From positions 248,001-312,000 of the forward strand of contig NZ_QLYX01000002.1 in the NCBI RefSeq assembly GCF_003289645.1: DNA of 64,000 nucleotides, written 5' to 3'. A program made the position numbers and the translations under genes. The notes under the pieces were generated by a model, which did not search any database, had not been told where the DNA came from, and saw only the letters and a list, made by a program, of their open reading frames with translations. This document shows positions 42,432 to 50,521 of the stretch, piece after piece. The stretch is from Actinomadura craniellae. GTDB lineage: Bacteria; Actinomycetota; Actinomycetes; Streptosporangiales; Streptosporangiaceae. Each line of letters opens with the position of its first letter. Position 1 is the first letter of the stretch.

Positions 42432-43715
42432 ATGAAGGCCGAAGATCTGATCATGATCAGCGTCGACGACCACGTCGTCGAGCCGCCGGACATGTTCGAC
42501 GACCACATCCCGGCCAAGTACCGGGACTCCGCCCCCAAGATCGTCCGGAACCCCGACGGTTCCGACGTCTGGACCTTCAACGGTTCGATCATCCCCAACA
42601 TCGGGCTCAACGCCGTGGCCGGCCGGCCCAAGGAGGAGTACGGCATCGAGCCGACCGCCTTCGACGAGATCCGCCCCGGCTGCTACGACATCCACGAGCG
42701 GATCAAGGACATGAACGCCGGCGGCATCCTGGCGTCGATGAACTTCCCGTCCTTCCCCGGCTTCAGCGGCCGGCTCTTCGCCGCCACCGAGGACAAGGAC
42801 CTGGCCCTGGCGGTGCTGCGCGCCTACAACGACTGGCACATCGACGAGTGGGCCGGGACCCACCCCGGCCGGATCATCCCGATGGCCCTGCCGGTGCTGT
42901 GGGACGCCGAACTGTGCGCCGCGGAGGTGCGCCGGGTCGCCGCCAAGGGCTGCCACTCGATCACCTTCACCGAGAACCCGCACACCCTCGGCTACCCGAG
43001 CTTCCACGACGAGTACTGGGACCCGCTGTGGCGGGCGGTCAGCGACGAGAACGTGGTGGTCTCGATCCACCTCGGCTCGTCGGGCAAGCTGTCGGTCACC
43101 GCCCCGGACGCGCCGATCGACGTGATGATCACCCTGCAGCCGATGAACATCTGCCAGGCCGCGGCCGACCTGCTGTGGTCCCGGGTGATCAAGAAGTTCC
43201 CGGACATCAGGTTCGCGCTCTCGGAGGGCGGGACCGGCTGGATCCCCTACTTCCTGGACCGGGTCGACCGCACCTATGACATGCACCGCCTGTGGACCGG
43301 CCAGGACTTCGGCGGCCGGCTGCCCAGCGAGGTATTCCGCGAGCACTTCCTGACCTGCTTCATCTCCGACCCGGTCGGCGTCCAGCTCCGGCACCTGATC
43401 GGGCTGGACAACATCGCCTGGGAGTGCGACTACCCGCACTCGGACTCCTCCTGGCCGAACGCCCCCGAGGAACTGGCCGAGGTCGCCCGGGACGTGCCCG
43501 CCGACGAGCTCAACAAGATCACCTACCAGAACGCGATGCGCTGGTACTCCTTCGACCCGTTCGTCGGCGGGCGCACCCCCGAGACCGCCACGGTCGGCGC
43601 GCTGCGCGCCGAGGCGGGCGACCACGACGTGAGCATCCGGGCCCGCGACAAGGGCCGCTTCGAGAAGCAGGTCGGCATCGAGATGGGCAAGCTGGTCCAG
43701 TCCACCACCGCCTGA
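42432..43715 (+). CDS. Amidohydrolase-2 family metal-dependent hydrolase
   Basis: A 427-residue TIM-barrel protein. ISVDDHVVEPPDMF gives the D-x-H metal site, VVVSIHLGSSG the third-strand His, and IAWECDYPHSDSSWPN the C-terminal Asp/His. GCYDIHERIKDMNAGGILASMNFPSFPGF is typical of the actinobacterial subfamily shared with 44831-46063. The GGAG site precedes the ATG. It stands alone between a double palindrome and a strong terminator, so it is its own transcription unit. The reaction is unknown: hydrolase, decarboxylase or hydratase are all possible. Confidence 0.87.
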   Translation: MKAEDLIMISVDDHVVEPPDMFDDHIPAKYRDSAPKIVRNPDGSDVWTFNGSIIPNIGLNAVAGRPKEEYGIEPTAFDEIRPGCYDIHERIKDMNAGGILASMNFPSFPGFSGRLFAATEDKDLALAVLRAYNDWHIDEWAGTHPGRIIPMALPVLWDAELCAAEVRRVAAKGCHSITFTENPHTLGYPSFHDEYWDPLWRAVSDENVVVSIHLGSSGKLSVTAPDAPIDVMITLQPMNICQAAADLLWSRVIKKFPDIRFALSEGGTGWIPYFLDRVDRTYDMHRLWTGQDFGGRLPSEVFREHFLTCFISDPVGVQLRHLIGLDNIAWECDYPHSDSSWPNAPEELAEVARDVPADELNKITYQNAMRWYSFDPFVGGRTPETATVGALRAEAGDHDVSIRARDKGRFEKQVGIEMGKLVQSTTA

Positions 43716-43886
43716 GCACCGCCTGAGCCGAGGGAGGGAGCGGAGCGGCCCGCGAGGGACGAGCGGTCCGCGCAGCGACCGAACGAGGTGAGGGCGGCAT
43801 GGGCACCGCCTGAGCCGAGGGAGGGAGCGGAGTGGCCCGTGAGGGACGAGCGGTCCGCGCAGCGACCGAACGAGGCGAGGGCGGCG
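43716..43886. repeat. Tandem direct repeat, 87-base period, two copies
   Basis: Copy one starts at 43716 and copy two at 43803; they differ at only a few positions (for example AGCGGCCCGCG against AGTGGCCCGTG). Each copy begins with GCACCGCCTGAG, a repeat of the last codons and stop of the preceding gene (ACC GCC TGA). A diverged third start, ACAGCCTGAG, follows at about 43891. The period is divisible by three. It is non-coding and followed by a terminator. Confidence 0.85.
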
Positions 43887-43903
43887 ACAAACACAGCCTG
43901 AGC

Positions 43904-43944
43904 CGCAAGGACCCGCCGCACCATTGGTGCGGCGGGTCCTTGCG
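43904..43944. terminator. Strong bidirectional hairpin terminator
   Basis: Nineteen-base perfect arms (43904-43922 and 43926-43944; core GGACCCGCCGCACC) enclose ATT. It lies between the convergent amidohydrolase (ends 43715) and GntR gene (ends 43964), so it can end both transcripts. Confidence 0.9.
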
Positions 43945-43963
43945 TGCGACCGGTAGGCGGTGC

Positions 43964-44734
43964 TCAGCCGACGTTCTCGAACATGCCCTTCTTCGTGAAC
44001 AGGTCCACCACGAGGTCTCCCTGCTTCTCCAGCATGGCGCTGTACTCCTCGGCGGCGCCCTTGGCGTCCCCGCGGCGCACCGCGCGGACGATCGCGGCGG
44101 TGCCCTGCTTCTCCACCTTGGCGGCGCCCGGCACCAGCTCGAAGAAGTTGCCGGGCACGATGCCGGTCATCTGCCGCAGCATGCTGCGCAGCCGGGGCGA
44201 GTTGGCCGCGTCAACCACGACGCGGTGGAACTCCAGGGTGGTGGTGTGCAGTTCCTCGGCGTCGCCTTCGGCGCCCACGGCCGCGGCCAGGCGCTTCTGC
44301 ACGGCGGCCAGGCGCTTGGCCAGTGCGGCGCCCTGCCGCTCGGTGGCCCGCTGCACGGCGAAGCCGTAGAACAGCCCGTACAGCGCGTAGTGGTCGTGCA
44401 CCGCGGCCTCGTCCAGCGCGTTCACGAAGACACCCCGGTGCGGGATGATCGTCACCCAGCTCTCGCGCTCCAGCGCGATCATGGCCTCGCGGACCGGGAT
44501 GCGGGAGACGCCGAGCGTCTGGGCGATGGCGTCCTGCGGGACGCGCTGTCCCTGGCGGAGAACGCCGTCGAAGATGAGCCGGCGGACGTACAGGCGCACC
44601 TGCTCGCCGCTGCTCATTCTGGTCAGGCCCTCGCCGGGCAGCGTCAACACCGGATCATGGGGTGACGCCGCCGCGGCCCCCGCTCCGGCGACTACCGGCG
44701 CGGGCAGGTCGGGTACCGCTTCCTGCCTGCGCAT
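43964..44734 (-). CDS. GntR family regulator with FCD domain
   Basis: A 256-residue regulator. The winged helix-turn-helix is about residues 45-105 (EQVRLYVRRLIFDGVLRQG, LGVSRIPVREAMIALERESW). The FCD ligand domain follows (about 115-250) with EFHRVVVDAANSPRL. ATG 44734 is preferred over GTG 44743, because AAAGGA is too close to the latter. It is a close paralogue of 50522-51229: both share SSGEQV, RIPVREA, FGA/GVF-DEAAV-DHY and GIVPGNFFELVPG. Likely controls part of this island in response to an acyl-CoA or acid ligand. Confidence 0.9.
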   Translation of the reverse strand: MRRQEAVPDLPAPVVAGAGAAAASPHDPVLTLPGEGLTRMSSGEQVRLYVRRLIFDGVLRQGQRVPQDAIAQTLGVSRIPVREAMIALERESWVTIIPHRGVFVNALDEAAVHDHYALYGLFYGFAVQRATERQGAALAKRLAAVQKRLAAAVGAEGDAEELHTTTLEFHRVVVDAANSPRLRSMLRQMTGIVPGNFFELVPGAAKVEKQGTAAIVRAVRRGDAKGAAEEYSAMLEKQGDLVVDLFTKKGMFENVG

Positions 44735-44778
44735 CTCTCTCACTTCCTTTGCGCCACATGTCGTTACCGCGCGTGAAA

Positions 44779-44794
44779 GTATAAAGCATACAAT
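44779..44794. promoter_or_regulatory. Palindromic element upstream of GntR gene
   Basis: GTAT-AAAGC-ATAC followed by AAT lies about 45 bases upstream of the GntR start and reads TTGTATGC on the minus strand. It is a likely auto-operator of this GntR regulator. Confidence 0.45.
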
Positions 44795-44830
44795 CAGTGG
44801 GCTGCACCGGCGCGTAATTGACGGTACCGG

Positions 44831-46063
44831 TCATCCCGGCAGGTCGAGGCCGAGCAGGCGGATGGCGTTACCTCGGGCGATCTTGTCGATCTGCTCCTGC
44901 TCCAGGTGGCCGAACTGCATCGCCGCGGCCTCCCGGGAGCGCGGCCAGGTGCCGTCCTGGTGCGGGTAGTCGGTCTCGAACAGCACGTTGTCCAGGCCCA
45001 CCTTATCGAGCAGGTCGATGCCCACCGCATCTTTGAAGAAACAGCTGTGCACCTGGCGGAAGTAGTAGGTCGACGGCGGTTCCGGGCAGTTGTCCTGGCC
45101 GCGCGACCAGCCCCGGTGGGTCTCCCACACGTCGTCGACCCGCTCCAGCAGGTAGGGGATCCAGCCGATCTGCGCCTCGGCGTACAGCAGTTTGAGGTCG
45201 GGGAAGCGGTGCAGCACCCCGGAGAACAGGAAGTCGGTCAGGCTGGCGACGCTGTTGCCGAAGATGATCGTGGCGCCGACCGCCGCGGGCGCGTCGGCCG
45301 AGGTCTGGGGGGTCTTGGTGCCCGAGCCGATGTGCATCGCGACCACCGTGCCGGTCTCCTGGCACGCCGCGAAGAAGGGGTCCCAGGCGCGGGAGTGCAG
45401 GCTCGGCAGCCCGAGGTAGGCGGGCAGTTCGCTGAAGGCCACCGCGCGGACCCCGCGGGCGGCGTTCCGCCGGACCTCCGCCACGGCGAGGTCGACGTCC
45501 CACAGCGGCACGATGCACAGCGGGAGCAGCCGGCCGCCGCCGGAGCCGCACCACTCCTCGACCATCCAGTCGTTGTACGCCTCGACGCAGAGCCGGGCCA
45601 GTTCGCGGTCCTCGCCCCACAGGAACATCTGCCCGCAGAAGCGGGGGTAGTTGGGGAAGCACAGCTGGGCCTGCACCCCGTTGAGGTCCATGTCCGCGAG
45701 CCGCTCGGCGGGCTGCCAGCAGCCCGGGCGCATGTCGGCGTAGGTGATGCCCTCCAGGGTGACCTCGTCGGCGGGCACGCCGGCCGCGGCGATGTAGCGC
45801 TTGAGCTGGGTGCGGCTGTCCTCGTAGAACCACCAGGCCACCTCGGGCCCCGCGGTGCCGGGTTCCTCGCGGTACTTGCCGTCGATCAGCTTGATCTCGC
45901 CCGCCGGGGCGTGCACCAGCCGCGGCCCCCGCTCGCGGTACCGGGCCGGCAGCCGGCTGCTCCACAGGTCGGGCGGCTCCACGACGTGCGCGTCCACGTC
46001 GATCAGCGGGGGGATCTTCGCCAGCCGCTCGCCGAGCACGTCCGCCCGGGTCATCTCGGTCAT
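44831..46063 (-). CDS. Amidohydrolase-2 family metal-dependent hydrolase
   Basis: A 410-residue paralogue of 42432-43715. IDVDAHVVEPPDLW holds the D-x-H site, VVAMHIGSGTK the barrel His, AEAQIGWIPYLLERVDD the same conserved helix, and FETDYPHQDGTWP the C-terminal ligands. ATG 46063 has GAAAGG eight bases upstream; an in-frame GTG at 46072 is less well placed. A double AT-rich element lies upstream. The GntR gene is the next gene downstream on the same strand. Confidence 0.87.
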   Translation of the reverse strand: MTEMTRADVLGERLAKIPPLIDVDAHVVEPPDLWSSRLPARYRERGPRLVHAPAGEIKLIDGKYREEPGTAGPEVAWWFYEDSRTQLKRYIAAAGVPADEVTLEGITYADMRPGCWQPAERLADMDLNGVQAQLCFPNYPRFCGQMFLWGEDRELARLCVEAYNDWMVEEWCGSGGGRLLPLCIVPLWDVDLAVAEVRRNAARGVRAVAFSELPAYLGLPSLHSRAWDPFFAACQETGTVVAMHIGSGTKTPQTSADAPAAVGATIIFGNSVASLTDFLFSGVLHRFPDLKLLYAEAQIGWIPYLLERVDDVWETHRGWSRGQDNCPEPPSTYYFRQVHSCFFKDAVGIDLLDKVGLDNVLFETDYPHQDGTWPRSREAAAMQFGHLEQEQIDKIARGNAIRLLGLDLPG

Positions 46064-46077
46064 GGCCGCCACCTTTC

Positions 46078-46105
46078 GTATATAAGATTCTTTATTTGAA
46101 TATAC
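46078..46105. promoter_or_regulatory. AT-rich inverted repeat upstream of amidohydrolase
   Basis: GTATAT (46078-46083) and ATATAC (46100-46105) are separated by 16 bases, about 15 bases upstream of the ATG at 46063. The left half contains the recurring GTATATAA core. Operator or promoter. Confidence 0.45.
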
Positions 46106-46144
46106 CTCGGGGGTGTCCCGGGCGCGACGGTCACGGGGACCCGG

Positions 46145-46831
46145 TTACAGCAGCCGGCGGGCGGGCTCGCCCACCGGGGCGACGAGGGCGGCGCTCACCA
46201 TGTCCACGAGATTGGCCGCCACCAGCGGCAGCGCCAGCACGGGCCGCCGGGCCGCCGGGGCGTCCTCCAGCGCGGCCCGGTCGGCCAGGATGTACAGGGC
46301 GCCGCGCACCATGCTGACCAGCCGCTCCACGGCCAGGTCGCGGGGCATGTCGTGGGCCATGATCTCCAGCAGGGTGCGGGAGACCCGGGTGAGCGCCGGG
46401 TCCACCAGGGTCTGGATCTCCTCGATCGCCAGTTCCGGCTGGTCCAGCGTGGCCGCCCACACCCGGATGCCGGCCCGCTGGCTCGGCCCGAGCGCCAGGT
46501 ACTCGGCCACCGGGAGCACGATGACCTCGACCAGGCCGCGCACGTCCCGCAGCCGGCCGGTGCGCGCGAGTTCCGCGTACAGCGCGTCGTGGCGCTCCTG
46601 CAGCGGGCGCCCGTGCCGCTGGAGGATCGCCCGCACCAGGCCGTCCCGGCGGCCGAAGTGGTAGTGCAGCGCGGCGGTGTTCCGCTGGCCCGCCGCCGTG
46701 TTGATCTCGTTCAGCGACGGGCCGTCGATGCCCCGCTCGGCCATCAGCCGCTCGGCGGCGTCGAGGATCCGCTCCCGGTTCTCGACGCCGCGCGGGCTCG
46801 ACCGGCGCTCGGGCGCCCTGCTGGTGGACAC
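46145..46831 (-). CDS. TetR family transcriptional regulator
   Basis: A 228-residue TetR regulator. The helix-turn-helix is GPSLNEINTAAGQRNTAALHYHFGRRDGLVRAIL (about 37-70), and the C-terminal domain is a helical ligand pocket. The GTG start directly follows the TGA of the Rieske gene (TGAGTG), so the regulator is co-transcribed with it and probably controls the divergent Rieske/MaoC promoter region. Confidence 0.88.
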   Translation of the reverse strand: MSTSRAPERRSSPRGVENRERILDAAERLMAERGIDGPSLNEINTAAGQRNTAALHYHFGRRDGLVRAILQRHGRPLQERHDALYAELARTGRLRDVRGLVEVIVLPVAEYLALGPSQRAGIRVWAATLDQPELAIEEIQTLVDPALTRVSRTLLEIMAHDMPRDLAVERLVSMVRGALYILADRAALEDAPAARRPVLALPLVAANLVDMVSAALVAPVGEPARRLL

Positions 46832-47815
46832 TCAGCCCTCGGCGACGGCCGCGGCGGCCCGCCGCAGCCGCAGCGGGACGAAGGGCTCGGCGGGGACGTC
46901 CTCGCCGTAGAACTGCTTGGCCCAGTGCCGGAACTCTGTGATCGGCCCGTCACCCTTGATCAGCAGGGGCTTGTCCACGTAGCGCTTGTGCTCCCAGATC
47001 GGGATGTCCTCGTTGATGCCCTTGATGAAGGCGTCGATCATCTTCGTGGCGAAGGGCTCCATGGACTTGGGCATGGTGAAGACCCAGTGCACCCGCACGT
47101 GCTCCGCGTCGATCGGGGAGACCGAGGAGATGAAGGACATCACCCCTTTGAGGCGCAGCGCGCCCAGGCCGAGGCCGTAGGAGCGGCGGCTGAAGTCCAG
47201 CGCGTAGACCTTCTCCCGCCCCTGGAACTCCTGCCGCTCGGTGACGATCTTCACGAAGCCGTCGTAGTCGACCTCGCCGCCGGGGATGTCCTGCGTGCCG
47301 TGCACGTACCGGAAGTGCACGTAGTCGGCGTTGTTCTCGGCCATCTCCTGGCAGCAGGTCGCGATCTCCAGCAGGTGGTGGACGGGCGCGGTCCACTCGT
47401 CGTCGTCGAACTCCGGCATCTGCGGGAACTCGATGAACGGCGCGGCCCCGCCCAGGTGGTGCCAGGCGAAGATCAGCCCGTACTGCTCGTGCACCGGGTA
47501 GGCGCGGATCCGGGCCTGCTCGGAGATGGCGGCGTCGCTGTAGGGCACCTCCAGGCACCTGCCGGTCACGCCGTCGAAGCGCCACGCGTGGAAGGGGCAT
47601 TCCAGCAGCGGGCCCGCCACCACGCCGCCGTGCGCCAGGTTCGCGCCCAGGTGCGGGCAGTAGGCGTCGACGACGCGGGCCTCGCCGTCCGCGGTGCGGT
47701 AGAGCGCCAGGTCCTTGCCGAAGTAGTGGATCGGGCGCACCTGGCCGGGTTCCAGCTCGTCGCTGCGCGAGACGGCGAACCACCCGTTGGGGATCGGGAA
47801 CGGGAAGCGTCCCAT
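46832..47815 (-). CDS. Rieske 2Fe-2S oxygenase, KshA/DAF-36-like
   Basis: A 327-residue paralogue of 23353-24375. The Rieske ligands are Cys53, His55, Cys73, His76 (CPHLGAN, CPFHAW); the mononuclear iron ligands are Asp164, His167, His172 in NNADYVHFRYVHG. The C-terminal NEDIPIWEHKRYVDKPLLIKGD resembles the corresponding KshA region. It lacks the first 38 or so residues of the paralogue. It may hydroxylate another position or a later intermediate of the same substrate. No reductase is encoded nearby. Divergent from the MaoC gene. Confidence 0.88.
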   Translation of the reverse strand: MGRFPFPIPNGWFAVSRSDELEPGQVRPIHYFGKDLALYRTADGEARVVDAYCPHLGANLAHGGVVAGPLLECPFHAWRFDGVTGRCLEVPYSDAAISEQARIRAYPVHEQYGLIFAWHHLGGAAPFIEFPQMPEFDDDEWTAPVHHLLEIATCCQEMAENNADYVHFRYVHGTQDIPGGEVDYDGFVKIVTERQEFQGREKVYALDFSRRSYGLGLGALRLKGVMSFISSVSPIDAEHVRVHWVFTMPKSMEPFATKMIDAFIKGINEDIPIWEHKRYVDKPLLIKGDGPITEFRHWAKQFYGEDVPAEPFVPLRLRRAAAAVAEG

Positions 47816-47847
47816 GGGTCCTCCAGAGCAGGGAGTAAAGAACTCTC

Positions 47848-47858
47848 TTTATATACAA
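47848..47858. promoter_or_regulatory. AT-rich element upstream of Rieske gene
   Basis: TTTATATACAA, read as TTGTATATAAA on the minus strand, lies about 35 bases upstream of the Rieske start at 47815. This is the clearest copy of the recurring core in the island. Confidence 0.45.
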
Positions 47859-47905
47859 AATACCATCTATGACCCCGAGCGGGCCACATCCGAGCACAGG
47901 CCGTA

Positions 47906-47940
47906 CAGAATCCTATTCTGATATATTCTATATAATATAG
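47906..47940. promoter_or_regulatory. Two palindromes upstream of MaoC gene
   Basis: CAGAAT-CCT-ATTCTG (47906-47920) and CTATAT-A-ATATAG (47928-47940) are perfect inverted repeats. The second contains TATAAT, a possible -10, and directly precedes the AGGAG ribosome site of 47953. Likely operator and promoter, perhaps for the TetR of the divergent operon. Confidence 0.6.
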
Positions 47941-47952
47941 TTAGGAGATCCC

Positions 47953-48405
47953 ATGCGCGTTCTCAACGGAGTCGACGAGGTCCGCGCCGCCGTCGGCGAG
48001 CACCTCGGCTACAGCGACTACCGCCCCGTCACCCAGCGGGACATCGACGACTTCGCCCGGCTCACCGGCGACGACCAGTGGATCCACGTGGACGTCGAGC
48101 GGGCCGGGGCGGGGCCGTTCGGCGGCACCATCGCGCACGGCCTGCTCACCCTGTCGCTCGGCCCGAGGCTGGTCCGCTCGATCTACCGGATCGAGGGGAT
48201 GAAGATGGGCGTCAACTACGGCTACGACAAGATCCGTTTTCCCTCCCCGGTGCCGTCCGGCGCGCAGGTGCGGGTGGGCGCCACCCTGAAGGAGTGCCTG
48301 GACGTCCGCGGCGGCCTCCAGGTGAAGCTGGAGTTCGTGTGGGAGATCGAGGGCGGCGCCAAGCCCGCCTGCGTGGCCGAGATGCTGCTGCGCTACGCGG
48401 TGTGA
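47953..48405 (+). CDS. MaoC family enoyl-CoA hydratase
   Basis: A 150-residue single hotdog domain. FARLTGDDQWIHVDVERAGAGPFGGTIAHG is the hydratase-2 signature with the catalytic Asp (40/41) and His45. It hydrates a trans-2-enoyl-CoA to the 3R-hydroxyacyl-CoA. TAGGAG precedes the ATG. Divergent from the Rieske gene, convergent with the CoA transferase 48437-49627. Confidence 0.9.
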   Translation: MRVLNGVDEVRAAVGEHLGYSDYRPVTQRDIDDFARLTGDDQWIHVDVERAGAGPFGGTIAHGLLTLSLGPRLVRSIYRIEGMKMGVNYGYDKIRFPSPVPSGAQVRVGATLKECLDVRGGLQVKLEFVWEIEGGAKPACVAEMLLRYAV

Positions 48406-48436
48406 GCCGGCCGGCCGGGCCCGCCCGCGGGCCCGG

Positions 48437-49627
48437 TCACCGCTCCCCTCCCCCGGCGACCCCGGCGGCGCGCAGTGCCGCGATCTCCTCCTCGCCGAAT
48501 CCCAGCTCCCGCAGGATCGGCCCGGTGTGCTCGCCGAGCGCGGGCACCGGGTCCAGCCGCCAGTCCCAGTCCGCGACCTCCGGCGGCGGCAGCAGGGCCT
48601 GCAGCGGCCCGACCGGGGAGCCGACCTCCCGCCAGCGGTCGCGCTCGGTCAGCTGGGGGTGGCCGAGCACGTCGGTAGGGGCGTTCAGCCGGGCGTGCCC
48701 GAGCCCGGCCTCCTCGGCGGCCCGCCGCCCCTCGGCCAGCGTGTGCCGGGCGGCCCACTCCCCGATCACCTCGTCCAGTTCGACCCGGCGGGCGACCCGG
48801 TCGGCGTTGTGGCGGTAGCGGGGGTCGTCGGCCAGGTCGGGACGGCCCAGCAGCCGGCCGGCCAGCCGCCGCCACTCCCCGTCGTTGGTGGTGCCGAGCA
48901 CCAGGGTCTGGCCGTCCGCGGTGCGGTAGGCCCCGTAGGGGGCGACCATCGGGGAGCCCAGCCCGGTGGGGCGAACGTCGGTCCCGGCGTAGCGCGCCTG
49001 GTTGAGGGCGAAGCCCAGCCATTCGGCCACCGTGTCGAAGAGCCCGACCGAGATCGCCGTCCCCCGGCCGGTCCGCTGCCGCAGCAGCAGGGCCGCCAGC
49101 ACGCTGCTCAGCGCGTACATCCCCGCGCCGATGTCGGCGAGCGGGATGCCCGGCTTGGCGGGGTGCTCGGGGGTACCGGTGATCGCGCAGGAGCCGGCCT
49201 CCGACTGGACCAGCAGGTCGTAGGCGCGCGCCGCGGCCATGGGCCCGCCCAGCCCGTACCCGGAGATGTCGACGGTGATCAGCGCCGGATGCCGGGCGCG
49301 CAGGACGGCGGGGTCCAGGCCCAGCCGGGCCGCGGCCCCGGGCGCGAGGTTCTGCACGACGACGTCGGCGCGGGCGACGAGCCGGTCCAGCGCCTCCCGG
49401 CCCTGCGGGTGCTTGAGGTCCAGGGCGATGGACTCCTTGTTGCGGTTCGCCCACACGAAGTGCGCGGCCATCCCCCGCACCACGTCGTCGTAGTCGCGCG
49501 CGAAGTCGCCGCCCAACCCCTCCACCTTGATCACCCGGGCGCCGAGGTCGCCCAGGTGACGGGTGCAGATCGGTGCCGCCACCGCCTGCTCGACCGCGAC
49601 GACGGTGATCCCGGCCAGGGGTCTCAT
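48437..49627 (-). CDS. CaiB/BaiF family CoA transferase
   Basis: A 396-residue class III CoA transferase. LGARVIKVEGLGGDFARDYD is the N-terminal CoA site and Asp165 in IPLADIGAGM is the expected catalytic residue. GRGTAISVGLFDTVAEWLGF follows. ATG 49627 is preceded by GGAGG; the open frame further upstream is not coding. Divergent from the enoyl-CoA hydratase at 49704 across an AT-rich gap. Probably moves CoA to a pathway acid. Confidence 0.9.
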   Translation of the reverse strand: MRPLAGITVVAVEQAVAAPICTRHLGDLGARVIKVEGLGGDFARDYDDVVRGMAAHFVWANRNKESIALDLKHPQGREALDRLVARADVVVQNLAPGAAARLGLDPAVLRARHPALITVDISGYGLGGPMAAARAYDLLVQSEAGSCAITGTPEHPAKPGIPLADIGAGMYALSSVLAALLLRQRTGRGTAISVGLFDTVAEWLGFALNQARYAGTDVRPTGLGSPMVAPYGAYRTADGQTLVLGTTNDGEWRRLAGRLLGRPDLADDPRYRHNADRVARRVELDEVIGEWAARHTLAEGRRAAEEAGLGHARLNAPTDVLGHPQLTERDRWREVGSPVGPLQALLPPPEVADWDWRLDPVPALGEHTGPILRELGFGEEEIAALRAAGVAGGGER

Positions 49628-49657
49628 CCGTACCTCCGTTCTCGGCGGAAAGAATTT

Positions 49658-49685
49658 AATCATATATAAAGTAGTAGAGATGATT
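49658..49685. promoter_or_regulatory. AT-rich inverted repeat between divergent genes
   Basis: AATCAT (49658-49663) and ATGATT (49680-49685) are separated by 16 bases, with ATATATAAAG between them. It lies between the CoA transferase and the hydratase starts. The 16-base spacing equals that of the repeat at 46078-46105. Confidence 0.4.
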
Positions 49686-49703
49686 TCGATCGGAAGGTGG
49701 ATC

Positions 49704-50474
49704 ATGACCGCACCCCTGGTGCGCCGCACCGTGCGCGACGGCGTGGCCGTGCTCCGCCTGGCGGACCCCGACCGGCGCAACGCCCTGTCCAAGCAGCTCA
49801 GCGACGACCTGGCCGAGGCGGTGGGCAACGCCCTGGCGCAGGGGGCGCGGGCGCTCGTCCTCACCGCCGAGCCACCGGTCTTCTGCGCCGGCGGCTCCCT
49901 GGCGGGCCTGCTGTCCCGGGAGGTGCCGCTGGCGCGGATGTACGCGGGGTACCAGGCGCTGGCCGAGGCCGCGGTGCCGACCGTGGCGGCGGTCGGCGGC
50001 CCGGCCATCGGTGCGGGGGTGAACCTGCCGCTGGCCTGCGACATCGTCATCGCGGCGGAATCGGCCCGGTTCGACCCGCGCTTCCTGGACGCGGGCATCC
50101 ACCCCGGCGGCGGCCACCTGTGGCGGCTGGCCCGGCGGGTCGGCCCGCAGGGCGCGGCGGCCCTGGTGCTGTGCGGCGACGCGCTCACCGGCCGGGAGGC
50201 GGCCGAGCGCGGGCTGGCCTGGCGCTGCGTGCCCGACGGGGAGGTCGAGGAGACCGCGCTGGAACTCGCCCGGCGCGCCGCCGGGCGCCCGGCCGCCCTG
50301 GTCCGGCGGACCAAGTGGACCCTGCGCGAGAGCCTGGCGCTCGACGACCCGGCCGAGGCCGCGGCGCTGGAACTGGCCGCCCAGCAGTGGTCGGTCGAGC
50401 AGCCCGAGTTCGTCGAGATCGTCACGCGCCTGCACGAACGGATCTCGGGACGCTCCGGATCCGTTCGGGAGTAG
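49704..50474 (+). CDS. Enoyl-CoA hydratase/isomerase family protein
   Basis: A 256-residue crotonase-fold protein. VFCAGGSLAGLL and GGPAIGAGVNLPLACDIVIA are the oxyanion-hole regions; FLDAGIHPGGGHLW occupies the active-site acid segment, where the usual Glu is not obvious (Asp/His instead), so isomerase or other crotonase chemistry is possible. GGAAGG precedes the ATG. It is followed 47 bases later by the GntR gene, with palindromes in between. Confidence 0.87.
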   Translation: MTAPLVRRTVRDGVAVLRLADPDRRNALSKQLSDDLAEAVGNALAQGARALVLTAEPPVFCAGGSLAGLLSREVPLARMYAGYQALAEAAVPTVAAVGGPAIGAGVNLPLACDIVIAAESARFDPRFLDAGIHPGGGHLWRLARRVGPQGAAALVLCGDALTGREAAERGLAWRCVPDGEVEETALELARRAAGRPAALVRRTKWTLRESLALDDPAEAAALELAAQQWSVEQPEFVEIVTRLHERISGRSGSVRE

Positions 50475-50500
50475 ATGCATCTATATACTCAATACTTGAG
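50472..50500. promoter_or_regulatory. Two palindromes upstream of the second GntR gene
   Basis: TAGATGCATCTA (50472-50483) and CTCAA-TAC-TTGAG (50488-50500) are perfect inverted repeats, ending 21 bases before the GTG at 50522. They are probable auto-operators of the GntR regulator. Confidence 0.6.
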
Positions 50501-50521
50501 AAGATAGCCAAAGGAGATCCG

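Noticed and set aside
43716-43886. Repeat considered as a CRISPR array
   Set aside because: Only two contiguous long copies without spacers, and no cas genes are present.
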